Source: Streptomyces flaveus (GTDB lineage: Bacteria > Actinomycetota > Actinomycetes > Streptomycetales > Streptomycetaceae). From it: a DNA stretch of 64,000 nt. Every line of letters begins with the position of its first letter. The first letter of the stretch is position 1. The notes under the pieces are model-generated. The model made no database searches. It had not been told where the DNA came from and was given only the letters and a program-made list of their open reading frames with translations. Location of the stretch: contig NZ_BMPQ01000014.1 of NCBI RefSeq assembly GCF_014647675.1, positions 61,974 to 125,973 of the forward strand, read 5' to 3'. Positions 17,301-23,680 of this stretch are shown piece by piece. Made by a program: the position numbers and the translations under genes.

Positions 17301-19529
17301 GACCTGGCAGGCGCCGCGGTCTGGGGACTGGTGCGTACGGCGCAGTCGGAGCTGCCCGGTCGTGTCGTCCTGGTCGACGTGGACGGCCGGCCCGAATCCC
17401 TGCGACTGCTCCCCGAGGCGGTGGCCACCGGCGAACCCCAGCTATCAGTCCGGGCAGGGCGGATGACGGTGCCACGACTGGTCGCGGCGGCAGCGGACAC
17501 CGGGGACACCGGAAGCGGCTCGTTCGGTCCGGACGGCACCGTACTGATCACCGGGGGCACCGGGGCACTGGGCGCAGAAGTGGCCCGGCACCTGGTCACC
17601 GCGCATGGCGTACGGCATCTGCTGCTGACCGGACGTCGAGGCCCGCAGGCACCCGGAGCCGAGGAACTGCGCACCGTGCTGGAGGAGTTGGGGGCCGAGG
17701 CCCGGATCGTCGCCTGTGACGCGGCCGACCGCGCCGCGCTGGCCGAGGTGATCAAGAGCTGCGAGCCCCCGCTGACCGCCGTGGTGCACGCCGCGGGCGT
17801 CCTCGACGACGGCGTGCTGGCCGCGCTGACCCCCGAACGGATGGCGGCGGTACTGCGGCCGAAGGCGGACGCGGCCTGGAACCTGCACGAACTGACCCGG
17901 GATCTGAACCTGTCGGCGTTCGTCCTGTTCTCCTCGGCGTCGGGCCTGCTGGGCCGGGCAGGGCAGGGCAACTACGCGGCGGCGAACTCCTTCCTGGACG
18001 CGCTCGCCCGCCATCGCACCGCGCTCGGGCTGCCCGCCGTCTCCCTGGCATGGGGACTGTGGGAACACGGCGGTGGCATGGCCGCACAGCTCGCGGAGAG
18101 CGGACCGTCCTCGACCTCCAGCGAGGGGTTCCGGGCGCTCTCCCCGGCACAGGGCCTGGCACTGTTCGACGCGGCGCTGGGCGACGGAGAGCCCGTACTG
18201 GCCCCGATCCTGCTGGACCGGGCAAGCCTCCGGTCCGCCGGGGACCGCCTCCCGCCACTGCTGCGAGGGCTTGTGCGCCCGGTCCGGCCGACGGCAGGCG
18301 GATCCGATCCCGGAACCGGCTCCGTACAGCAGGTGGGGGAACCGGGAGCGTGGCGGAAGCTGCTGGCCGGGCTGCCCGCCGGCGAACGGGAGGAGGCGCT
18401 CGCGGAGTTGCTGCGCGGTGACGTGGCCGCGGTTCTCGGATACCCCGACGCCGCGGCACTGCCGACCGGGAAGACCTTCGCCGACCTGGGTTTCGACTCC
18501 CTGACGGCGGTTCAGGTCCGCAACCGGCTGAGCATGGCGCTGCGGCTCAGGCTGCCCGCCGCCGCCGTGTTCGAGCACCCCACGGCGGAGGGACTGGCCC
18601 GGCATCTGCTCGGCCTGCTGGACGACTCGCTGCCCGCCCCGGAGCCGGAGCGGCACACGCACACCCTCTCCTCGCTGTTCCGAAAGGTCAGCGAGAGCGG
18701 TCACGCGGTGGCGGCGATGCACATGCTGGTCACCGCGTCCTATGCGCTGCCGACGTACGGTGCCGCCGCATGCCGCGATCACGCGCTGCCCCCGATTCGC
18801 CGCGCCGACGGAAGCGGCGATTCCGGCCGCCCGACGATCGTCTACTTCCCGGCCTACCACCCCTCGCACCCGTCGGAAGGCGGCGAATTCCCTCATTTCC
18901 ATGGCCACTTCCAGGGCGAACTGGACGTCCTGGAACTTCCGCACCCCGGCATCGGTGGGGGCGCCGCGGTGCCGGAGGATCATGCGACGCTGGCTCGCAC
19001 GCATGCCGAGACGGTGCTGCGGCATGTCGGGGACAAGCCCTTCGTGATCGTTGGAGGGTCCGCGGGCGGCAATGTCGCCCACACGGTGACCAGCCACCTG
19101 GAGAGCATCGGCGCCTCTCCCGTCGGCCTCGTTCTGATCGACACGTACCACATCAACGAGGACAACAGCGGCAAGGAGTGGCTGGTCTCCCTGGCCGCTC
19201 CCTCAGTCCAGGGCCTCGGACAGCTCGCCCTCGTCGGAGACGACGACGGCGTGCTGGCCGCGATGGGCGCGTACAACCGCATCTTCCTCGGCTGGGAGCC
19301 CGAGCCGGTCGACACCCCCACGCTCCTGGTGTGCGCGACGGAGCCCACCCCGGCCATGGCGGCGTCTACGGACGGGCGGAACGGGAGCTGGCGGGCGTCC
19401 TGGCCGTTGCCGCACGACTGCGTGGACGTGCCCGGCGACCACCTGACGATGATGCGCGAGCACGCCGGGACCACGGCGTCGGCCATCCGTACCTGGATCA
19501 CCTCACGCACGGCGAAAGGAAACCGGTGA
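11400..19529 (+). CDS. modular type I polyketide synthase, CAL-ACP-KS-AT-DH-KR-ACP-TE
   Basis: A 2,709-residue single-protein PKS. Residues 1-530 are an AMP-forming acyl ligase (LYTSGTTHRPKGV, RTGDLGR, PRTASGKIA with the final Lys) that loads a free carboxylic acid. ACP1 carries Ser598 (GLTSMG). KS (about 658-1080) has C830 in DTACSSS and both active-site His motifs (EAHGTGT, NLGHTQAAAG). AT has S1305 in GHSVG and HAFH, which predicts malonyl-CoA. DH has H1608 in HVIAGTVLVP and the LLDAALH partner. KR has GGTGALG, Y2192 in GNYAAAN, and LDD, which predicts B-type (D-hydroxyl) reduction. ACP2 carries Ser2367. The C-terminal TE has S2554 in GGSAGG. One extension would give a cis/trans enoyl or reduced acid unless the module iterates. 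The stop overlaps the halogenase start. Confidence 0.93.
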   Translation: MRYDELIRPLPELLKKHAEQSGERVAFADSLRSVTYAELERRTSRLAAYLARAGVGRGDRVAICLGNCVEMVESCLATVRAGAVGVPLNPRCSDTELAHFLQDSGASVVVTDPTHLAQLHRLGPAYRRLRVLLTGTGPVPADAPDGTVLFESAAEADEPGQAPRDDLGLDDPAWMLYTSGTTHRPKGVLSTQRSALWSVAACYAPIFGLSSEDRLLWPLPLFHSFGHSLAILGVTAVGASARIADELLPPGGLLRTLDASPEELGGPFTVLAGVPATYHQLVASAGQAPEEAPSSRPGLRTCVVAGAPSSPSLRRAVEKALGAPLLDAYGSTETCGMIAVNRPEGPRVEGSCGPPVPGMDVRVVDPGAGNDVRDGAEGEIWVRGPGLMSGYHNQPEATAAALKDGWYRTGDLGRRVEHGHLTLTGRVSELIIRGGENIHPTEIEEILLRCPGVTDAVVVGMPHDVLGEVPVAFLVPGPEGIDPRRVLADCRARLSDYKVPAQIHEIAAVPRTASGKIARHAVVPGLARPAPDVRFAPASQTAAPVDGSLRDRLLLLSREAQERALRETVLTETAAVCGRAPHDRLDADSPFTDLGLTSMGAVTLIDRLGERAGLNLPTTLVFDRPTPADVARYLRDALFSTEAGVHAPALRDPGPDGEDPVVIVAMGCRYPGAVNSPEELWQLVSEGKDAISEFPADRGWDLTALYDPDPDRVGTTYTRSGGFLHRAAEFDAGLFGISPREALAMDPQQRLLLETSWEVWERAGIDPASLKESDTGVFVGVMYGDYSARFTRPHELEAHLGLGSAGSVASGRISYAYGLRGPAITVDTACSSSLVALHWAARALRSGECSLALAGGVTVMSTPKPFLAFSRQRGLSPDGRCKSFSSSADGAAWGEGAGLVLLERLSDARRNGHPVLAVLRGSAVNSDGASNGLTAPNGQAQQQLIRQALADAGLRTGDVDAVEAHGTGTTLGDPLEAQALLATYGQGRTEEQPPLWLGSVKSNLGHTQAAAGVAGVIKMVQAMRHGELPRTLHVEKPTPHADWSSGRVELLTTARPWPSADRQRRAGVSAFGIGGTNAHVILEEPQPSPPSPGGPVSEKEMPHRGEAPYEGEVPHDSDVPYDGAVPWLVSGADEAALRAQARRLAAAVETRPELSCADIGFTLAASRSALTHRATVPAGDRTRMLQVLRALGEGTDGGAASGIADPGVRTAFLFTGQGAQRAGMGRELHTTFPVFATAFDDVCRELDDHLERPLRTVVFAEQDSPEAALLDRTDFTQAALFAFEVALFRLLDFWGVRAGFLAGHSVGELAAAHVAGVLDLADAAALVAARGRLMQALPEGGAMVALHVAEEEVLPALADVGDQVAIASVNGPESVVISGARDAVLTVAAGFEARGRRTVRLRVGHAFHSPLVEPMLDEFRRVAEGLTFRPPRIPVVSAVTGRQADAEELCSPEYWVRHARLPVRFADAVRCLDDEGVSAFLELGPGPVLTAMAEECLTAADGGVAGECAAATRGGERETETLLSAVARLHVRGVKVDWPTVYADTGARRVDLPTYAFQRQRYWLDVPHTPETTADAHLLGPAFAIPGTDRTVLSGLLSTANHPWLADHVIAGTVLVPATVFVEMAVRAGDAVGCDMLDELVVLAPLVLPAATRIRVQVVVGAADESGRRPVDIYSRPEESPAEAPEADWTRHVTGLLGRAAPQVAESGLTTWPPQGAAEVDLSDAYDTLADGGFAYGPAFQGVRAIWRRGEELFAEVRLPEPQAADAHRFGIHPALLDAALHTVLLADPEPDAVRVPFAWNGVRLHAVGASELRVRVAPAGADTVTLTLADPEGRPVARIDSLSTRELSVGQGDLADDAIRRALLRPDWIAIEPPTDADNGVWMLLGPDELDLGEFLPDVADPDSTASEPDIVAVTALGPATDSDPLSAVHLLTGRVLQALQNWQDDPRTAGSRMVVVTRDATAPVPDLAGAAVWGLVRTAQSELPGRVVLVDVDGRPESLRLLPEAVATGEPQLSVRAGRMTVPRLVAAAADTGDTGSGSFGPDGTVLITGGTGALGAEVARHLVTAHGVRHLLLTGRRGPQAPGAEELRTVLEELGAEARIVACDAADRAALAEVIKSCEPPLTAVVHAAGVLDDGVLAALTPERMAAVLRPKADAAWNLHELTRDLNLSAFVLFSSASGLLGRAGQGNYAAANSFLDALARHRTALGLPAVSLAWGLWEHGGGMAAQLAESGPSSTSSEGFRALSPAQGLALFDAALGDGEPVLAPILLDRASLRSAGDRLPPLLRGLVRPVRPTAGGSDPGTGSVQQVGEPGAWRKLLAGLPAGEREEALAELLRGDVAAVLGYPDAAALPTGKTFADLGFDSLTAVQVRNRLSMALRLRLPAAAVFEHPTAEGLARHLLGLLDDSLPAPEPERHTHTLSSLFRKVSESGHAVAAMHMLVTASYALPTYGAAACRDHALPPIRRADGSGDSGRPTIVYFPAYHPSHPSEGGEFPHFHGHFQGELDVLELPHPGIGGGAAVPEDHATLARTHAETVLRHVGDKPFVIVGGSAGGNVAHTVTSHLESIGASPVGLVLIDTYHINEDNSGKEWLVSLAAPSVQGLGQLALVGDDDGVLAAMGAYNRIFLGWEPEPVDTPTLLVCATEPTPAMAASTDGRNGSWRASWPLPHDCVDVPGDHLTMMREHAGTTASAIRTWITSRTAKGNR

Positions 19530-21067
19530 GTCTCTCGAAGCACATGGAGAGGAACACGGAGCAGAAGCACACGGAGGAGTACGACGTCATCGTCGTCGGA
19601 GGCGGTCCGGCCGGAGCGACGGTCTCGGCAGCCGTCGCCATGCGGGGCCACCGCGTCCTCCTCGTCGAGCAGCACACGTTCCCCAGGTACCAGATCGGGG
19701 AGTCGCTGCTCCCCTCCACCGTGCACGGCGTGTGCCGCATCCTGGGCGTCGAGGACGAGATGGCACGGGCGGGCTTCAAGCTCAAGCGCGGCGGCACCTT
19801 CCGCTGGGGACGGAACCGGGACCCATGGCAGTTCTCCTTCGCGCTGTCGCCCCGGCTGGCCGATCCGACCTCGTTCGCCTACCAGGTCGAACGGTCCCGG
19901 TTCGACGCGATCCTCCTGGACAACGCCCGCCGCGTCGGCGTGGACGTACGGGAAGGCTGCCGCGTCACGACCGTGCTCGCCGACGAGGAGCGGGTCCGCG
20001 GCGTGAGCTGGACCGGCCCGGACGGCGGGACACGCGAGGCGAGGGCCCGGTACGTCGTGGACGCCTCCGGCAACGGCAGCAGGATCCACACGCACGTCGG
20101 CGGGAAGCGGACGTACTCCGACTTCTTCCGGAACATCGCGGTGTTCGGCTACTTCGCCGGCGGCAAGCGCCTCCCGGCGCCGAACGACGGCAACATCTTC
20201 TGCGCCGCCTTCGACGAGGGCTGGATCTGGTACATCCCGCTCCGGGACGACCTGACGAGCGTGGGCGCGGTGGTGAGCCGGGAGAACGCGGCGGCGATCC
20301 AGCGGGACCCGGCGGCGGCATGGCGCCGCCTGATCGACTCGTGCACCGAAGTCCGGGCCTTCCTCGACGGGGTCCCGCAGGCGACCGAGGCACCGTACGA
20401 CCAGGTCCGGGTCCGCAGGGACTGGTCGTACTGGAAGCCCCGGCTGTGGAGGCCCGGCATGGTGCTGACCGGTGACGCGGCGTGCTTCGTCGACCCTGTC
20501 CTGTCCTCCGGTGTGCACCTCGCCACGTATGGCGCCCTGCTCGCGGCACGATCGATCAACAGCATCCTCGCCGGAACCGCCGGAACCGCCGGGACTCTGG
20601 ACGAAGACCGCTGCTTCGACGAGTTCGAGGCCCGCTATCGCCACGAGTACGGCCTGTTCTACGAGTTCCTGGTCTCCTTCTACGACATGCACCAGGACGA
20701 GCGGTCGTACTTCTGGAAGGCACGCAAGGTCACCAATGTCGGCGCCACGGAACTGGAGGCGTTCGTCGAGCTGGTGGGCGGCCTGGCGTCCGGCGACACG
20801 TCGCTCACCGGTCCCGGGCAGGCGGACACCCGCCTGGCGGCGACCTCCTCGGCCCTCGACCAGGCGGTGGGCCGCCTCCCGGACTCCGACGGCCTGCGCA
20901 ACCCCCTCTTCGAGTCCGCCACGATCCGTCAGGTGTTCCAGGAAGGCGCGGTCCTGCAGGAACGAGGCGTCTTCGGCGGCCCACTGGAGGACGAGGAACC
21001 CCTGAGTCCCGGCGGCCTGGTCGCCACAGAGGACGGCCTCGCCTGGGCGGATCCGGTCTCACGGTGA
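19526..21067 (+). CDS. FAD-dependent halogenase
   Basis: A 513-residue flavin halogenase. The FAD loop GGGPAG is at about residues 21-26, the GESLLPS segment follows, and the halogenase motif WxWxIP is intact as WIWYIP at residues 233-238. This family makes HOCl from FADH2, O2 and chloride (or HOBr from bromide) and passes it to the substrate. The sequence style (GESLLPSTV, VDPVLSSGVHLATYGALLAARSI) is that of enzymes acting on phenolic, pyrrolic or carrier-bound acyl substrates rather than free tryptophan. The GTG start overlaps the PKS stop as GTGA, with AAGGA five bases upstream, so the two are coupled. Best reading: it chlorinates the acyl chain or starter carried by the PKS. No flavin reductase is adjacent. 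Confidence 0.9.
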   Translation: MSLSKHMERNTEQKHTEEYDVIVVGGGPAGATVSAAVAMRGHRVLLVEQHTFPRYQIGESLLPSTVHGVCRILGVEDEMARAGFKLKRGGTFRWGRNRDPWQFSFALSPRLADPTSFAYQVERSRFDAILLDNARRVGVDVREGCRVTTVLADEERVRGVSWTGPDGGTREARARYVVDASGNGSRIHTHVGGKRTYSDFFRNIAVFGYFAGGKRLPAPNDGNIFCAAFDEGWIWYIPLRDDLTSVGAVVSRENAAAIQRDPAAAWRRLIDSCTEVRAFLDGVPQATEAPYDQVRVRRDWSYWKPRLWRPGMVLTGDAACFVDPVLSSGVHLATYGALLAARSINSILAGTAGTAGTLDEDRCFDEFEARYRHEYGLFYEFLVSFYDMHQDERSYFWKARKVTNVGATELEAFVELVGGLASGDTSLTGPGQADTRLAATSSALDQAVGRLPDSDGLRNPLFESATIRQVFQEGAVLQERGVFGGPLEDEEPLSPGGLVATEDGLAWADPVSR

Positions 21068-21937
21068 TCCCTGCCTTCGCCGCGCCTCGTTGCGCGTGCC
21101 GTGCAGGGCGAAGGCGGTGTTGACGAGGCCGACGTGGCTGAAGGCCTGTGGGGTGTTGCCGAGTTGGCGGTGGGCGACCGGGTCCCACTCCTCCGAGAGC
21201 AGGCCGACGTCAATAAGCGCCTTGAGTGTGATGAGGGACCGGAGCACAGTTTCCCGCCAAGGTCCTTGATAGGTGAATTTCACTGTCCACTGCTGCCAGA
21301 ATTCCTGCGTCTCGGCCAGGAGTTCGGTGGTGTCCCCGCACGGACTCGACGGCAAGCGAGAGGGGCTCCAGTCGAGGACGAATGTCTTCGCTGTCCGGCC
21401 GAGAGTGTGAACTGCGAGCGAATACAGGAATTGCTGACGGAGAAACACACGTCATCGTCGTCGCACAGCGGAATTCCGTCGCATCTCAGGAGGACGGAGT
21501 CCGGTCCGGTGACCGCGGACACTGTGTGCGGGTCGACGCCCGAGTCCATGGCACCACACGTCCGTTGAGGAACCGCAGCCGCAGTTCCCCGCACATCTCG
21601 ACCCGGCCCGCCAGCCCTTCCACCAGGCGTACGAGACGTGGAATCCCCTGGCGGGGAGGCATGAGGTCGGTCACGCGCACGGCACCGTCCGCCGTCTACC
21701 AGACCGTGTCCAGGATCAGCGTGTCACCCCGGTAGGCCCGGTGGTCACACAGCCGTGAGCCAACGGCAGCCGGGCGATCCGCCACCGGCCGTTGTCCTCA
21801 CCGCCGAGGAGTGCGGCGAAACAGGCGGGGGAATCGAATCGCGGCAGGCACATCCAGTCGATCGCCCCGTCCCTGCCGACCAGAGCGGCCGCCTCAAGGT
21901 CTCCGATGAGGGCGTAGTCCTCGATTCGCCCTGCCAT
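21059..21937 (-). pseudogene. degraded GH15 glucoamylase/trehalase-like gene
   Basis: Read on the minus strand from an ATG at 21937, the sequence begins with a perfect GH15 N-terminus (RIEDYALIGDLEAAALVGRD, then CLPRFDSPACFAALLGG). It changes frame near 21740 (RAYRGDTLILDTVW continues in another frame). More pieces follow in shifted frames: RVTDLMPPRQGIPRLVRLVE near 21680, then TYQGPWRETVLRSLITLKAL near 21240. That is joined near 21212 directly to the C-terminal NTPQAFSHVGLVNTAFALHG. A normal protein has about 600 residues; the span here is only 879 bases, so the central catalytic part is deleted. Its 3' end overlaps the halogenase 3' end by nine bases. The gene cannot make an active enzyme. 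Confidence 0.82.
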
Positions 21938-22170
21938 GACAAGAATTCCAGGAGATGAGGCGCAGAACGGGAAAAGCTTGAAAGGGAAAATTTTCATTGA
22001 CTGGATCCTGGTGCTGTGTTAAAGGTGAGATAGAAGGGCATTCAGTTCTTTCGGCAGGACGCACCGATGTCCCGATTGGCGAGCCGATTTCCGGCACGTG
22101 TGGTCTCACACCCGCTACGGCGTGCGACGGATCGGCTTGCTGCCCACGGCTCGCGGCACCCCGGCTCCCC
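21938..22170. other. AT-rich intergenic stretch ahead of the GH15 remnant
   Basis: No gene recognised. The stretch 21965-22035 is much more AT-rich than its surroundings and contains the palindrome GAAAATTTTC (21986-21995). It may be the old promoter and leader of the GH15 gene. Confidence 0.4.
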
Positions 22171-22450
22171 CCTGTGGCGTCCCAGGCCTCCCCCGAGCGG
22201 ATCGCGAAGATCGTGAGGTCGCAGTGGGTGGCAGTGGGTGATCGAAAACCGGCTCCACTTCGTGCGGGACACCGCCTTCCGTGAGGACGCCTCCAAGGTC
22301 CGCACCGGACACGGGCCGGAGAACATGGCCACCCTCCGCAGCTTCGCCATCACCCAGCTCCGCGCCGGCGGCCACACCAACATCGCCGCCGGACTCCGCG
22401 AAATGCCCCTCCGCCCCTTCGAGCGGCCACTGGCCCTCCTCGGGCTCAGT
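22171..22450 (+). pseudogene. ISAs1-family transposase C-terminal remnant
   Basis: The plus strand encodes a fragment typical of the ISAs1 DDE transposase C-terminus: RIAKIVRSQW, then IENRLHFVRDTAFREDASKV, and RSFAITQLRAGGHTNIAAG ending LALLGL. The two halves are in different frames because GCAGTGGGTG is present twice in tandem (22221-22230 and 22231-22240). Removing one copy restores RSQWVIENRL without a break. The N-terminal part of the transposase is absent and no inverted terminal repeats were recognised. Confidence 0.78.
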
Positions 22451-22715
22451 CGACCAGCACCCACCCAAGATCATCAGGCTTTGCAATCGCCCTGCTCCAT
22501 CACCGCTCACCTCTCGCCCGCTGATTCCCTGTCCCGCTCTCCACGAGAACCTGCACAACCACCGCTCTTCTAACATGCATCAATCTGCGGCCCACCGAGC
22601 ACCAGCGCAGCACGTCGACCAGGGGGTTCGGCAGGGCACAGGCTCCGGTGCGCCTGCCTGAACGGGCATGGCGGGTGGCGGATTCCGAGAGGAACAAGCA
22701 AGGGGGAGATTGTCA
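22451..22715. other. intergenic region with no recognised feature
   Basis: No coding sequence, repeat or RNA was recognised between the transposase remnant and the hairpin at 22716. It probably holds the right flank of the lost insertion element and upstream promoter sequence of the polysaccharide operon. Confidence 0.3.
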
Positions 22716-22735
22716 AGCCCCGAGATTACGGGGCT
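22716..22735 (+). promoter_or_regulatory. 7-bp perfect hairpin ahead of the polysaccharide operon
   Basis: AGCCCCG and CGGGGCT pair around the loop AGATTA, 92 bases upstream of the first operon gene. A short ACCTTT follows. It could be a weak terminator, an attenuator or an mRNA-stabilising 5' hairpin. Confidence 0.5.
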
Positions 22736-22827
22736 ACCTTTCGCCTGCTCTCCTCGCGAAGGTCGTGCCAACGAATTCGACAACCCCACAGATTCGGAAA
22801 CCCTCTCGATTTCGTGAGGAGTTCAAC

Positions 22828-23550
22828 ATGTCCAGAGTCATGTCACGTCGCGCCACCGTGAGCCTCGTTGTACCCGCCCGAAATGAGGCGCCCAACATCC
22901 CCTGGGTCTTCGAACAGATCCCGGACTGCGTCGACGAGGTCATCCTGGTCGACGGCGACTCCAGAGACGCCACGGTGCACATGGCGCAGCACTGCCTGCC
23001 CACCGTCCGCCACGTCGAGCAGAGCGGCCCTGGCAAGGGCAGCGCCCTGCGCACCGGCTTCCTTGCCGCGACCTGCGACTACATCGTGATGATCGACGCG
23101 GACGGCAGCATGCTGCCCGGGGAGATCCCGCATTTCCTGCATTTCCTGGACAACGGCTACGACTTTGTGAAGGGCTCACGATTCATGGCCGGCGGCGGCT
23201 CACTCGACATCACACCCATCAGGCGCCTGGGCAATCAGGTTCTGCTGGCCGCCGTGAACCACCTGTACCACACCTCACTGACCGACCTTTGCTACGGATT
23301 CTGCGCCTTCCGCCGCAGCTTCCTGGAGGACCTCGACCTGCACTCCTCGGGATTCGAGATCGAGACCGAGATGATCGCGCACGCGCTGCGCTCCGGTCTT
23401 CGCATCACCGAAGTGCCCAGCCTTGAACTGCCTCGCCGCAGCGGTCGTTCGAATCTGCACGCTATATCCGACGGTCGGCGGGTGCTGCATACGCTGCTCT
23501 CCGAGCGGCCCGGCCCACGGTCGGCACCTGCCCGGCGGAGCACCGCGTGA
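22828..23550 (+). CDS. GT2 glycosyltransferase, polyprenyl-phosphate sugar transferase-like
   Basis: A 240-residue inverting glycosyltransferase of family 2. Visible signatures are SLVVPARNEAPNI at the nucleotide-binding start, VDGDSRDAT, GKGSALRTGF and the DxD-type IDADGS. The compact length and the absence of membrane spans resemble DPM1-like enzymes that move a sugar onto polyprenyl phosphate on the cytoplasmic face. It opens an eight-gene polysaccharide operon. The ATG at 22828 follows GAGGAG by about seven bases; upstream in-frame sequence is not conserved in type. Confidence 0.87.
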   Translation: MSRVMSRRATVSLVVPARNEAPNIPWVFEQIPDCVDEVILVDGDSRDATVHMAQHCLPTVRHVEQSGPGKGSALRTGFLAATCDYIVMIDADGSMLPGEIPHFLHFLDNGYDFVKGSRFMAGGGSLDITPIRRLGNQVLLAAVNHLYHTSLTDLCYGFCAFRRSFLEDLDLHSSGFEIETEMIAHALRSGLRITEVPSLELPRRSGRSNLHAISDGRRVLHTLLSERPGPRSAPARRSTA

Positions 23551-23680
23551 GCTCCGCCAACCGCCTGTTCTGGTCTCGTAGTTGGCTGCGCCCTGTGCTG
23601 CCGAGCTGCTGCTGCGCACCGGTCCTGCCGGACGATCCGGTGCAGCCACCGTCGCCGCCCACGGAATATTGGTGAGGCCG

